Source: Methylocystis suflitae (GTDB lineage: Bacteria; Pseudomonadota; Alphaproteobacteria; Rhizobiales; Beijerinckiaceae). Taken from it: a stretch of 59,826 nt of DNA. The notes under the pieces are model-generated. The model saw only the letters and a list, made by a program, of their open reading frames with translations, did no database searches and was not told where the DNA came from. The stretch lies in assembly GCF_024448135.1 (NCBI RefSeq), contig NZ_JAMRYX010000063.1, forward strand, positions 1 through 59,826. Reading direction: 5' to 3'. Below, in pieces: positions 1 to 8,215 of the stretch; positions within the stretch are counted from its first letter, which is position 1; every line of letters starts with the position of its first letter. The translations under genes and the position numbers were made by a program.

Positions 1-1
1 C

Positions 2-289
2 CAGATCACGCGGCTCTCGGAGGTCCTCGGCGCGCTGGCCTTCTTGCGCGACCTTTGCGGGTCGGGCGATGGCGAGGAATGGCGGGGGAAGATGTCGGCG
101 CTGCTCGACGCCGACGCCCCCAGCGGCGCGCGCCGCCAAAGGCTCATGGCGTCTTTCAACCACGGGTTTCGCGGCTATGAGCTGACCTATCGCGCCTGCA
201 CGCCCAACGCCAAGGCGGTGATTTCCCGCTATCTTGCGGAGGCCTCCCGGCTGAGCCGCGACATCACCTATCGCTACGGGAACCCATAG
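2..289 (+). CDS. TIGR02301 family protein, 3' end only
   Basis: The reading frame is open from base 2 of the window, so the gene begins upstream and only about 95 C-terminal residues are present. The visible part has the pattern I associate with the alphaproteobacterial TIGR02301 family: a 'LSEVLGALAFLRDLC' stretch, a WR..M..LL segment, 'FNHGFRGYELTY', a CT..A motif and a terminal RY..E...L..DI helix. The family has no established function. In related genomes it often lies near a Nudix hydrolase gene, which fits the fusion gene at 840. Family assignment is from memory of the pattern; partial status is directly visible. Confidence 0.7.
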   Translation, partial: QITRLSEVLGALAFLRDLCGSGDGEEWRGKMSALLDADAPSGARRQRLMASFNHGFRGYELTYRACTPNAKAVISRYLAEASRLSRDITYRYGNP

Positions 290-361
290 AGCCAAGTGCG
301 AAATTAACCTTTCGGCGAGGGTCGCCTCGCGCGGCGCGGGCGGCTTCTTTAGAGTGACGCC

Positions 362-616
362 ATGAACGAATTGAACGTCGCCTCGCTCTACGACTTGGGC
401 GGGGACCAGCACCGAGCAGCCCTTGCCTATGTCACCGAGGCTTTCGCCGAGGCGATACTCGCGGGGATCGAAAGCGATTCCTTCGCGCATGCCGCCCTCT
501 GCGCGGCATTGCGCGAACTGGTGGCGACCTATGGCGAGGAATCGGTGGCCACCTTCGCCGAAACACTGCCCGCGAGGCTGCGGGCGGGGGAATTCACCAC
601 TGGGCTGAGACATTAA
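362..616 (+). CDS. Small conserved-looking hypothetical protein (84 aa)
   Basis: An 84-residue acidic protein rich in Ala and Leu, predicted to be mostly helical, with no signal peptide, membrane segment or Cys. It lies 72 bases after the TIGR02301 gene on the same strand. Codon use looks like the flanking genes (G/C at third positions), which supports coding. The upstream sequence before the ATG has only a weak purine stretch (GAGTGAC). I do not recognise the family and propose no function. Confidence 0.6.
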   Translation: MNELNVASLYDLGGDQHRAALAYVTEAFAEAILAGIESDSFAHAALCAALRELVATYGEESVATFAETLPARLRAGEFTTGLRH

Positions 617-768
617 ATCACGCCGCATTTGGGCAAAATCGTCAGAATAAGCAATCAATCTCAACTGTTTATGGCGCGCTCTACGCGAAACAGCGCGCGC
701 CAAGGCTTGCGGTTATTCGCCGCGACCCCGCGAATGCGGACTGACTTTTGCACTGCAAGGCCCTAGAA

Positions 769-799
769 CGCCGGACGCCGCAGGCGTAGACGCCCGGCG
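769..799. other. GC-rich nested hairpin upstream of the phosphatase-Nudix gene
   Basis: An outer stem CGCCGG/CCGGCG encloses an inner stem ACGCC-GCA-GGCGT. It lies 40 bases before the ATG at 840, in a 223-base gap (617-839) where I see no gene. There is no following T-tract, so it is not a standard intrinsic terminator. It could be an mRNA leader structure, or chance in GC-rich DNA. Confidence 0.3.
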
Positions 800-839
800 G
801 CTTTGCACAGCGACTCCAGCGCCTTAAATCCGAAACGAC

Positions 840-1934
840 ATGCCCCGCACGCTTCTGTGTCTCGCACGCCACGGCGAGACCAATTGGAATATCGAAAGGC
901 GCTTTCAGGGCCAGTTCGACATTGCGCTGAACGCGCGCGGACGCGCGCAGGCGGCCGCCCTGGCGAAGGAGCTCGCCGGCGCGCATTTCGACAGAGTCTA
1001 TTCGAGCGACCTGCGCCGCGCGCTCGCGACAGCGACGCCGATCGCCGGCGCGCGCGGCCTCGAGGTCGCCAAGACCCCCGCCCTGCGCGAGAAGGACGAC
1101 GGCGTATGGCAGGGCCACACGCATGCGGAAGTGCAGGCGACGCACGCCGACATCTATCCGAACTATCTGACGCGCAAGCCGGATTTCGCCGCGCCGCAAG
1201 GCGAGAGCCTGGAACATTTCGCCGCGCGGGTGCGCAAGGCCTTGACCCAGATCGCCAAGGAAAGCGCCGGCGAGACCGTGCTCGTTGTCGCCCACGCCGG
1301 CGTGCTCGATATCGCCTGGCGACTCGCTGCCGGCAAGAAGCTCGACGAAAAGCGCGATCATCCTGTGCTCAACGCCACGCCGAATTGGATCGCTTATGAG
1401 GACGGGAAATGGTCGCTCGTCGACTGGGCGACTCCGGAGGGGCGCGCCGAAATCGCCGCGCCATGGGACGGCCGCGCGCTGCCGCGCCGCGAAGCCGCGC
1501 GCGCGCTGATCGTCGATCAGGACGACGACGTCCTGCTGATGCGCTACGCTGGCGGGCTCACGCCGCATTTTCTCGCGCTCGGACATCATCACTTCTGGGC
1601 GACGCCGGGCGGCGCGGTCATGGAAGGCGAAGACTTCCCGTCAGCGCTGCGTCGGGAGGTCTATGAGGAGACGGGCCTTACCCTTCTCGATCCCGGTCCC
1701 GTCGTCGCCACCCGCGAATTTCCGATGGAGATCGGCGACGACTGGCATCAGGCGGTGGAGCGCTACTATCTCATCCGTACCGAACGCTTCGCGCCCCAGC
1801 CGCGCGACCTGACCGAGGAAGAAAAAATCCATGTGCTCGGCTGGCGCTGGTGGAGCGCGGACGAGATCGCGGTCTCGCACGATCTGATTTTCCCCGAAGG
1901 GCTCGAAGCGCTGCTGAGAAAGGTTAGCAAATAA
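840..1934 (+). CDS. Histidine phosphatase-Nudix hydrolase fusion protein
   Basis: One uninterrupted 364-residue frame joins two enzyme domains. Residues 1-200 are a phosphoglycerate-mutase-like histidine phosphatase: the RHG motif is at 10-12 followed by ETNWN, with a 'YSSDLRRA' segment and a second catalytic His in 'VVAHAG'. Residues about 225-360 are a Nudix hydrolase with a perfect Nudix box (G-x5-E-x7-RE-x-x-EE-x-G-L, residues 258-280). Histidine phosphatases remove phosphate through a phospho-His; Nudix enzymes hydrolyse nucleoside diphosphate-X compounds. Fusion could let the second domain dephosphorylate what the first releases, but the substrate is unknown. The next gene is convergent. 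The start was chosen because the RHG motif must lie near the N-terminus; no clear Shine-Dalgarno is seen. Confidence 0.85.
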   Translation: MPRTLLCLARHGETNWNIERRFQGQFDIALNARGRAQAAALAKELAGAHFDRVYSSDLRRALATATPIAGARGLEVAKTPALREKDDGVWQGHTHAEVQATHADIYPNYLTRKPDFAAPQGESLEHFAARVRKALTQIAKESAGETVLVVAHAGVLDIAWRLAAGKKLDEKRDHPVLNATPNWIAYEDGKWSLVDWATPEGRAEIAAPWDGRALPRREAARALIVDQDDDVLLMRYAGGLTPHFLALGHHHFWATPGGAVMEGEDFPSALRREVYEETGLTLLDPGPVVATREFPMEIGDDWHQAVERYYLIRTERFAPQPRDLTEEEKIHVLGWRWWSADEIAVSHDLIFPEGLEALLRKVSK

Positions 1935-1945
1935 CGGGCGCGGTC

Positions 1946-1967
1946 GAGGCGCGCTTTCACGCGCCTC
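1946..1967. terminator. Hairpin between convergent genes, probable bidirectional terminator
   Basis: An 8-bp perfect stem, GAGGCGCG and CGCGCCTC, with a 6-base loop CTTTCA. It lies in the 39-base gap between the fusion gene (ending 1934) and the convergent oxalate decarboxylase (ending 1974). There is no long T run, so termination is inferred from position and stem strength. Confidence 0.5.
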
Positions 1968-1973
1968 TTGCGG

Positions 1974-3080
1974 CTATTTCGTCATGAAGACGTCCTTGCG
2001 CGGGAATTTCTCAAAGACCGATGGGTCCTGCCCGAAATTCGTCGCGAGAATGTCGGTCGGATTGCCGGCGATCCATTGCGACAGGTCGATCGTCTGATAA
2101 TGCGCGTTGTTGAAGACGATGAGCACGCGCACCGTATCGGTCCCGACATTTTCGAGCGAATGACCCATGCCCTGGGGAATATAGCCGACGTCGCCTTTCG
2201 AGAACGTCTCCTGGCGCCAGCGGCCCTTTGATCCAAACAGCGTGACGCAAAGCTGTCCGCTCAGCACATATTGCCATTCGGAAGCATTGGGGTGCCAATG
2301 CAGCTCGCGAAGCGCGCCCGGCTCCATTTCCAGAACGACGCCGGTCATCGTCGTCGAAATCGGGAATTGCGAGCCGTCGACGCGCCATTCGGTTCCACCC
2401 GGAAACGTCTCATAAGGCTTCTGCGATAGAAGCCGGTATTTGTGGGTGAGCGGCGGCGGCTTCCATCCCTGCAGCGGCGTCGACGGCGTCTCGGGCGGAA
2501 TATTGCCCCTGGCGAAATAGACTTCCTGCTTTGGAAAACTGTCGAAGGTCGACGCCGGGACGCCGAAATTCTTGGCGAGCAGCTCCTTGGGGGCGTGGCC
2601 GATCCAGTCGCTGATGCTGAAGGTGCCGAACTCCGAGAAATAGCCGTTGTCGAAGACAAGGATGAAATGACACAGGTCTTTACCCAGCGTCTCGATGACA
2701 TGGCCATGGCCGCGCGGAAAATACCAAAGATCGCCCGCCTCGAAGTCGTTGGTCTCCGAGCATCCCGCCGGATCGATGACAGTGGTGCGCACCCGTCCCT
2801 CGGTGACGAAGCCCCACTCGGCCGCGGTCGCATGCCAGTGCAGCTCGCGCATCACGCCCTGCTCCATGCGCATGGAAACGCCGGCGATATCCTTGGAGAT
2901 CGGCAGCTGAGCGACGGTCGCCTCCTTGCCGTAGCTCGCGCCATCGACGCGTCCTTGAGATTTTTCAAGCTCGAACTTGAACGTCGGCAGCTCGGCGCCC
3001 GAGGTCACGGGATCGGGCACATTATTATGGAAGCTCGTATGGCCGCCTTCCGAGCTGATCGGGATCGTCATTGAGAACAT
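1974..3080 (-). CDS. Oxalate decarboxylase-type bicupin (OxdC/OxdD family)
   Basis: About 368 residues in two cupin domains closely patterned on Bacillus OxdC, which splits oxalate to formate and CO2 using Mn. The N-terminal metal site is H81, H83, E88, H127 and the C-terminal site H251, H253, E258, H297 (numbered from the chosen start). The lid loop that decides decarboxylase versus oxidase chemistry reads S-E-F-G-T here instead of S-E-N-S-T; the key Glu (E150) is kept, favouring decarboxylase. An in-frame start 126 bases upstream (3206) exists, but the extension is not signal-like; ATG at 3080 has a G-rich stretch before it and gives the usual OxdC length. Formate production would suit a methylotroph. 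It is divergent from a Mn/Fe transporter, so metal supply may be coupled. Confidence 0.85.
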   Translation of the reverse strand: MFSMTIPISSEGGHTSFHNNVPDPVTSGAELPTFKFELEKSQGRVDGASYGKEATVAQLPISKDIAGVSMRMEQGVMRELHWHATAAEWGFVTEGRVRTTVIDPAGCSETNDFEAGDLWYFPRGHGHVIETLGKDLCHFILVFDNGYFSEFGTFSISDWIGHAPKELLAKNFGVPASTFDSFPKQEVYFARGNIPPETPSTPLQGWKPPPLTHKYRLLSQKPYETFPGGTEWRVDGSQFPISTTMTGVVLEMEPGALRELHWHPNASEWQYVLSGQLCVTLFGSKGRWRQETFSKGDVGYIPQGMGHSLENVGTDTVRVLIVFNNAHYQTIDLSQWIAGNPTDILATNFGQDPSVFEKFPRKDVFMTK

Positions 3081-3421
3081 TACCAGCCCCCGCTGTTCTG
3101 ACTGTATCGCAATCGAAACGGCGAACGCCGTCCCAGTGGTTCCGCTTCGAGCGCTCGGCTTTAAGCAGACGACGGCGCCCATGAGCTCGCCGCATGACAA
3201 GCCCATCGCCTGATCCTGAATCGCGACGGCTCAGGCTGCGAGCATGCCTGCTCGGACGGCGCGCGACAAGCCGCGGCTGCGGCGACTGCGCTGCGCCCGC
3301 GGATGACATTCTCCCGTCGCCATTTACATTGGTGACAAAGGGAAGCCTTAAGAAAACTTCTTAGATGCGGCGCTTGCCGAGAAGCGACCTTGCCAAGGAC
3401 CGACCTTACCGAGAAAATCCG
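3081..3421. promoter_or_regulatory. Divergent intergenic region with a 15-base palindrome (3349-3363)
   Basis: This 341-base gap separates the oxalate decarboxylase (leftward) and the Nramp transporter (rightward). It contains TAAGAA-aac-TTCTTA at 3349-3363, a perfect 6-bp inverted repeat with a 3-base spacer, in an AT-rich patch. Such a site could bind a dimeric regulator, possibly metal-responsive. I cannot match it to a known MntR, Mur or Fur box. No other gene is supported here. Confidence 0.35.
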
Positions 3422-4777
3422 ATGTCCGGCCGTCGCCGGCGCCTTGTGGAGACAAATGTGACGCCAGCGACGACCGCCAACGCGCCCGCTCCGCAACGCG
3501 GCGACATGCGCCGCTCCGTGCATGTGCCCGAAGGCGGCAGATTTCTTCGGCGGCTCTTCGTGTTTCTGGGTCCCGGCTATCTCGTCGCGACCGGCTATAT
3601 GGACCCCGGCAATTGGGCGACGGCGCTCGCCGGCGGCTCGAAATTCGGCACCGCGCTGCTTTTCGTCGCCGTGCTGTCGAGCCTGATGGCCATCGTCCTG
3701 CAATCCCTTGCGGCGCGGCTCGGCGTCGGCGCGGATCTGGACCTGGCGCAGGCCTGCCGGCGGCATTATCCCTTCCCGGCGGCGGTCGGGCTCTGGCTCC
3801 TGGCGGAAGTCGGCATATTCGCCACCGATCTCGCGGAAGTGATCGGCACCGCCATCGGCCTGCAATTGCTATTCGGCCTGCCGCTTGCGGTCGGCATTCT
3901 CATCACGGTGCTCGACACCTTTCTGGTCCTTGCTTTGGAGCGGGCCGGCTTTCGCAAGATCGAGCTTTTCGTCGTGGCGATGCTTGCGCTCATCGCCTTT
4001 TCCTTCCTCGCGCAACTCATCATGGCGCGCCCCGATCTGGCGCAGATCGCACAAGGACTCGTGCCGACGCGACGTTTTTTTACCGATCCCGAGATGCTTT
4101 ACATCGGCCTCGGCATTCTCGGCGCGACGGTGATGCCGCATAACCTCTTCCTGCACTCCTTCGTCGTGCAAACCCGCGCCGTCGCCGAGCCGCTTGAAAA
4201 GAAGCGCGAAGCAATTCGCTTCGCGGTGATCGACAGCACGCTGGCGCTGTTTCTCGCCCTGTTCGTCAACGGCGCCATCCTTATTCTCGCGGCCGCGGTC
4301 TTCCATGCGACCGGCCATACCGAAGTCGCGGAGCTTGGCGAAGCTTATCGGCTGATCGCGCCATTGCTCGGGCAACCGATCGCGGCGACGCTCTTCGCCG
4401 TGGCGCTGATCGCCTGCGGACTGAATTCAACGGTGACGGCCACCCTCACCGGCCAGATCGTGATGGAGGGATTTGTGCGGCTGCGGATGAAGCCGGCGAC
4501 GCGCCGGCTCATCACCCGCTGCATCGCCATCGCGCCGGCGATCGGCGTGACGCTTTACGCCGGCGAATCGGCGACGGCGCAGCTGCTCGTCCTGAGCCAG
4601 GTGGCGCTGAGCGTGACGCTGCCTTTCGCCATCGTGCCGCTCGTGGCCTTCACGGCGCAGCGCAGCGTCATGGGAGAACTGGTGGCGCCCAGACGCACCA
4701 CGGCGCTTGCGGCGCTCATCGCCGCCGCGATCATCGGGCTGAACCTTAAACTGCTCTGGGACGCCGTCGTGGGTTGA
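3422..4777 (+). CDS. mntH: Nramp family divalent metal (Mn2+/Fe2+) transporter
   Basis: A 451-residue polytopic inner-membrane protein. It carries the Nramp metal-binding signatures DPGNW (61-65, TM1) and MPHN (238-241, TM6). In this family these Asp, Asn and Met residues coordinate Mn2+ or Fe2+ for proton-coupled import. About 11 hydrophobic segments are visible after a basic, Ala/Pro-rich N-terminus. An upstream in-frame ATG at 3365 would add 19 residues, but it starts one base after the palindrome at 3349-3363, so 3422 is preferred; neither start has a strong Shine-Dalgarno. Its divergent neighbour is a Mn-dependent bicupin, consistent with a manganese role. Mn versus Fe preference cannot be fixed from sequence. 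Confidence 0.88.
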   Translation: MSGRRRRLVETNVTPATTANAPAPQRGDMRRSVHVPEGGRFLRRLFVFLGPGYLVATGYMDPGNWATALAGGSKFGTALLFVAVLSSLMAIVLQSLAARLGVGADLDLAQACRRHYPFPAAVGLWLLAEVGIFATDLAEVIGTAIGLQLLFGLPLAVGILITVLDTFLVLALERAGFRKIELFVVAMLALIAFSFLAQLIMARPDLAQIAQGLVPTRRFFTDPEMLYIGLGILGATVMPHNLFLHSFVVQTRAVAEPLEKKREAIRFAVIDSTLALFLALFVNGAILILAAAVFHATGHTEVAELGEAYRLIAPLLGQPIAATLFAVALIACGLNSTVTATLTGQIVMEGFVRLRMKPATRRLITRCIAIAPAIGVTLYAGESATAQLLVLSQVALSVTLPFAIVPLVAFTAQRSVMGELVAPRRTTALAALIAAAIIGLNLKLLWDAVVG

Positions 4778-4866
4778 CGCGTTGCGGCCGCGACAGACCG
4801 CCCAGCATTGCCAAGCCGACGCATCTGGCTTAACTCGTCGCAACTTTTTGCCGGAGCTGCGACCGA

Positions 4867-5910
4867 ATGAAACTTCCCAATCAATTCTACCGTCCGCTCG
4901 CCATCGGGGCCCCGGCGCCGCTGCGCGAACCGCCCGTTAAAGTCGAGCGGATGATCCATTTCGTTCCGCCGCATCTTGAAAAATTCCGCGCTAAGGTTCC
5001 TGAGCTCGTCAAACAGGTCGACGTCGTGCTCGGCAATCTCGAAGACGCGATCCCGGCCGACGCCAAGGAAGCCGCCCGCGCCGGCTTTATTGAAATGGCC
5101 AAGGCGACCGACTTCGGCTCGACTGGACTGTGGACGCGGATGAACGCGCTCAATAGCCCCTGGGCGCTCGACGACATGATCGAGATCGTCGGCGCTGTCG
5201 GAAGCAAGCTCGACGTCGTCATGCTCCCCAAGGTCGAGGGCCCCTGGGACATCGCCTATCTCGACCAGCTCCTGGCGCAGCTCGAAGCGCGGCATAGCGT
5301 CAAGAAGCCGATCCTTATTCACGCCATTCTTGAGACGGCGGAAGGCGTCAAGAATGTCGACGCCATCGCTTCGGCTTCGCCGCGCATGCATGGCATTTCG
5401 CTCGGACCGGCCGATCTCGCCGCTTCCCGGGCAATGAAGACGACCCGCGTCGGCGGCGGTCATCCGGACTATAAGGTGATCGCCGACGCCGAGCCCGGCC
5501 AGGGCCTGCGCGCCTCGTTCCAACAGGACCTTTGGCATTACACCATCGCCAAGATGGTCGACGCCTGCGCTTCCGCCGGCATCAAGGCCTTCTATGGCCC
5601 CTTCGGCGATTTCTCCGACGCGCCGGCCTGCGAATCGCAATTCCGCAACGCCTTTCTGCTCGGCTGCGCCGGCGCCTGGTCGCTGCATCCGTCGCAAATC
5701 GCCATCGCCAAGAAGGTCTTTTCGCCCGATCCGCAAGAAGTCGCCTTCGCCAAGCGGGTGCTCGAAGCGATGCCGGACGGGACCGGCGCGGTGATGATTG
5801 ACGGCCGAATGCAGGACGACGCCACCTGGAAGCAGTGCAAGGTCGTCGTCGACCTCGCCAAGCAGGTCGCCGCCAAAGACGCCGACCTCGCTAGGATCTA
5901 CGGATTTTGA
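4867..5910 (+). CDS. mcl: HpcH/HpaI-CitE family CoA-ester lyase, probable malyl-CoA lyase
   Basis: 347 residues of the citrate-lyase-beta/malyl-CoA lyase fold. Visible family landmarks are '[11 protein letters not shown]' near residue 57, 'TRMNAL' (substrate Arg), 'MLPKVEG', 'ILETAEGV' (metal-binding Glu), '[10 protein letters not shown]' (metal Asp), 'GPFGDFSD' and 'LHPSQI'. These enzymes cleave L-malyl-CoA to glyoxylate and acetyl-CoA (serine cycle or related pathways), or act on beta-methylmalyl-CoA. A GGAG lies just upstream of the ATG. The sequence looks more like the longer subgroup with an extended N-terminus than the classic 324-residue Methylobacterium MclA, so the exact substrate is uncertain. 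The nearby glycine cleavage operon makes a role in C1/glyoxylate metabolism plausible. Confidence 0.75.
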   Translation: MKLPNQFYRPLAIGAPAPLREPPVKVERMIHFVPPHLEKFRAKVPELVKQVDVVLGNLEDAIPADAKEAARAGFIEMAKATDFGSTGLWTRMNALNSPWALDDMIEIVGAVGSKLDVVMLPKVEGPWDIAYLDQLLAQLEARHSVKKPILIHAILETAEGVKNVDAIASASPRMHGISLGPADLAASRAMKTTRVGGGHPDYKVIADAEPGQGLRASFQQDLWHYTIAKMVDACASAGIKAFYGPFGDFSDAPACESQFRNAFLLGCAGAWSLHPSQIAIAKKVFSPDPQEVAFAKRVLEAMPDGTGAVMIDGRMQDDATWKQCKVVVDLAKQVAAKDADLARIYGF

Positions 5911-5938
5911 AAGGATTTGACTGTGGCGCGACGTCCGA

Positions 5939-5968
5939 TTGACGGCTGCGCCCCTGCTGCTGTACTAA
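5939..5968 (+). promoter_or_regulatory. Candidate sigma-70-type promoter for hspQ
   Basis: TTGACG and TACTAA are separated by 18 bases, ending 35 bases before the hspQ start. The -35 match is good and the -10 match is partial. This is inference from motif and position only. Confidence 0.3.
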
Positions 5969-6003
5969 CAAACGAGTAAACAGCGTGGTAAAGGCGCTTT
6001 CGA

Positions 6004-6336
6004 ATGCCGCGAGAGAACGTCGCTAAATTCGCTATTGGCCAAGTGGTCAAGCATCGCCGCTATCCCTTCCGCGGCGTGATCTATGACGTTGATCCGGTGT
6101 TCGCCAACACCGAAGAGTGGTGGCTTTCGATTCCGGAAGAGCTGCGTCCGAATAAGGATCAGCCTTTCTATCACTTGTTCGCCGAGAACGCCGAAACCGA
6201 ATATGTCGCCTATGTGTCGGAGCAAAATCTGCTGCCCGACAACACCAACAGGCCGGTGCGCCATCCGCAGGTCGACGAGACCTTCGAACGCGATGGCGAT
6301 GGCGTTTACCGCATGCGAGCGCCTAAGCGCCACTGA
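6004..6336 (+). CDS. hspQ: Heat shock protein HspQ (YccV-like)
   Basis: A 110-residue protein of the HspQ/YccV family. Typical signatures are 'FAIGQVVKHRRYPFRGVIYDVD' near the start (the segment is split here only for description), 'YHLFAE' and 'YVSEQNL' in the middle, and a short charged tail. HspQ in enterobacteria is a heat-induced cytoplasmic protein that binds hemimethylated DNA and modulates the Lon protease. The length matches the family. It stands alone between the lyase and the riboswitch, with its own candidate promoter upstream. Confidence 0.9.
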   Translation: MPRENVAKFAIGQVVKHRRYPFRGVIYDVDPVFANTEEWWLSIPEELRPNKDQPFYHLFAENAETEYVAYVSEQNLLPDNTNRPVRHPQVDETFERDGDGVYRMRAPKRH

Positions 6337-6447
6337 GCGGCGGCGCTTCCGTTCACTCCGAACGCTGCCGCATTGCAAAAAAAACGCGCAGCCGCCGGGA
6401 TTGACGATCGCGCGAATCGACCACATTTTGGGTGCAGGTCGAACTTC

Positions 6448-6636
6448 ATCGCGGGAGAGACCGGCGCTCGCGCCGGCGCCGAAGGCGAAACCGCCCCGGA
6501 AACGCTCAGGCCCAAAGGACCGCGACGAAGTAGAAACTCTGGAAAGCGGCGAGGCGCGCAAGCGTTTCGCCCACCGACGGGCGTAACCTGTCGCTTTTAG
6601 CGCAGGGAAATCTCTCAGGTCACCGGACAGAGGGGG
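6448..6636 (+). ncRNA. Tandem glycine riboswitch upstream of gcvT
   Basis: Two consecutive gcvT-type glycine aptamers. The first contains GGGAGAGACC (about 6453), GCCGAAGGCGAAACC and 'AACGCTCAGGCCCAAAGGAC' (6501-6520). The second contains CTCTGGAAAGC (6537), CACCGACGGGCGTAACC and AATCTCTCAGGTCACCGGAC, closing with the P1 pair CTCTG (6537-6541) and CAGAG (6628-6632). These are the conserved family signatures, so the call is strong. Immediately downstream, GGCGC-gt-AGCAA (6635-6646) pairs with TTGCT-GCGCC (6657-6666), a likely expression-platform hairpin just before the gcvT ribosome-binding site; no T-tract follows, suggesting translational control. Glycine binding would be expected to turn on the cleavage operon. 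Confidence 0.93.
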
Positions 6637-6686
6637 CGCGTAGCAAAGTTTGAGCCTTGCTGCGCCAACCATGTCTGGCGGAGTTG

Positions 6687-7844
6687 ATGGTGACCGAACT
6701 CGACGTCGCGACCGCTGCGCCTCCTGCGCTGTCGAAACTTCCGCTCGACGCCGTGCATCGGCGGCTCGGGGCGCGCATGGCGCCTTTCGCCAGCTACGAT
6801 ATGCCGCTGCAATATGAGCAGGGCATCGTCGCGGAAACGCTACATACGCGACGTCGCGCGAGTCTGTTCGACGTTTCGCATATGGGTCAGGCGATCCTCG
6901 CCGGCGCGCGCGCCGCACGGGCGCTTGAAAGCCTGACGCCGGCGGATTTGGCGTCGCTTTCGCCGGAACGCACACGTTACACGCAGCTACTCAACGAGCG
7001 CGGCGGCATTCTCGACGATCTTCTCGTCACCCGTCTGCCAGGCGTCGAAGAGCGGCTGCTGCTTGTGGTTAACGCCTCGCGCAAGCAAGAGGATTTCGCG
7101 CTTATCCGCGCCGCGTTGCCCCAGTTCGACTTCAATCCTTTAGACCGCGCGTTGCTCGCCCTTCAGGGCCCGCGCGCGGCCTCGGTCCTCGGCGCACTCC
7201 TCCCCGGCGCCGAGGACCTTCCTTTCATGGGCTGGCGCGCCTTCGACTTCGGCGGCGCGCCGCTCTTCGTGTCGCGCAGCGGCTATACGGGCGAAGACGG
7301 ATTTGAACTGTCGCTGCGCGCCGAGCATGCCGAAGACCTTGCGCGCTTGTTGCTGTCGCATGAGGACGTTGCGCCGGCGGGCCTCGGCGCGCGCGATGCT
7401 CTGCGTCTTGAGGCCGGCCTGCCGCTCTATGGCCACGACCTCGATGAAACCACCGATCCGGTTGAAGCGGGACTCGGCTGGTCGATCGGCAAACGCCGAC
7501 GCATCGAAGGCGGGTTCCCCGGCTTCGAGCGCATTCGCATCGCGCTTGAGCAGGGTCCTGCCCGCAGGCGCGTCGGGCTCGAGCCGCAATCAAAGGCGCC
7601 GCTGCGCGAAGGCGCGGAGCTCTCAGCGCGCGACGGCGAAGCTGTTGGCCATGTGACGTCGGGCGGCTTTTCGCCAACGCTGCAACGCCCGATCGCGATG
7701 GGCTATGTCGCCAGCCATCACGCAAACCTCGGCGCGACGCTTTCGGCGCCGCTGCGCGACAAACGCGTCGACGTCACAGTGGCGGCTTTACCCTTCGTCC
7801 CGCATCGCTACTTCAAAACGCCGGCTGGAAAGGATGCGAGATGA
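6687..7844 (+). CDS. gcvT: Aminomethyltransferase, glycine cleavage T protein
   Basis: 385 residues. GcvT transfers the methylene group of aminomethyl-lipoyl-GcvH to tetrahydrofolate and releases ammonia. Family features are 'RLGARMAPFASYDMPLQY' near the N-terminus, 'LFDVSHMGQ', a 'YTGEDGFELS' motif in the folate-binding core, 'LGARDALRLEAGLPLYGHDLD' (described in two parts in the family) and a C-terminal OB-like domain with 'GHVTSGGFSPTL'. The start is taken at ATG 6687, with GTG 6690 equally possible because GGAG at 6680-6683 is spaced better for it; a TTG at 6657 lies inside the riboswitch platform and is unlikely. The 3' end overlaps gcvH by 4 bases. Confidence 0.93.
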   Translation: MVTELDVATAAPPALSKLPLDAVHRRLGARMAPFASYDMPLQYEQGIVAETLHTRRRASLFDVSHMGQAILAGARAARALESLTPADLASLSPERTRYTQLLNERGGILDDLLVTRLPGVEERLLLVVNASRKQEDFALIRAALPQFDFNPLDRALLALQGPRAASVLGALLPGAEDLPFMGWRAFDFGGAPLFVSRSGYTGEDGFELSLRAEHAEDLARLLLSHEDVAPAGLGARDALRLEAGLPLYGHDLDETTDPVEAGLGWSIGKRRRIEGGFPGFERIRIALEQGPARRRVGLEPQSKAPLREGAELSARDGEAVGHVTSGGFSPTLQRPIAMGYVASHHANLGATLSAPLRDKRVDVTVAALPFVPHRYFKTPAGKDAR

Positions 7845-8215
7845 CCGATCTCCGCTACTCCAAGGATCATGAATATGTCGCGCTCGATGGCGATCTTGCG
7901 ACGCTGGGCATATCGGACTATGCGCAGTCGCAGCTCGGCGACATCGTCTTCATCGAACTGCCCGAAGTCGGCAGGAAGGTCGCAAAGGGCAAAGAGATCG
8001 CGGTCATCGAGAGCGTAAAAGCCGCAAGCGAAGTCTATTCGCCCGTGAGCGGCGAAGTCGTCGAAGTCAATCCGGAGCTTGGCGAAGCGCCGGCGCTCGT
8101 CAACGACGATCCGCTTGGACGCGGGTGGCTCATCAAGGTGAGAGTCAGCGACCCTGGCGAATGCGCATCGCTGATGGACGACGCCGCTTATTCGAGTTTC
8201 CTGAAAACGCTCTAG
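7841..8215 (+). CDS. gcvH: Glycine cleavage system H protein
   Basis: A 124-residue lipoyl carrier protein. The lipoylated lysine is K60 in 'ESVKAASEVYSPVSGEV', the standard GcvH motif. It shuttles the aminomethyl group between the P and T proteins in the cytoplasm. The ATG overlaps the gcvT stop (ATGA), indicating translational coupling. A palindromic repeat begins directly after its stop codon and separates it from gcvPA. Confidence 0.96.
   Translation: MTDLRYSKDHEYVALDGDLATLGISDYAQSQLGDIVFIELPEVGRKVAKGKEIAVIESVKAASEVYSPVSGEVVEVNPELGEAPALVNDDPLGRGWLIKVRVSDPGECASLMDDAAYSSFLKTL

Noticed and set aside
681-1592. 303-codon minus-strand frame opposite the phosphatase-Nudix fusion
   Set aside because: The plus-strand frame has perfect RHG and Nudix motifs; this is a shadow.
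4555-5736. Long minus-strand frame (393 codons) opposite the transporter and lyase genes
   Set aside because: Antisense shadow caused by high GC; Arg/Gly/Ala/Asp-rich, with no domain, while the plus strand has clear motifs.
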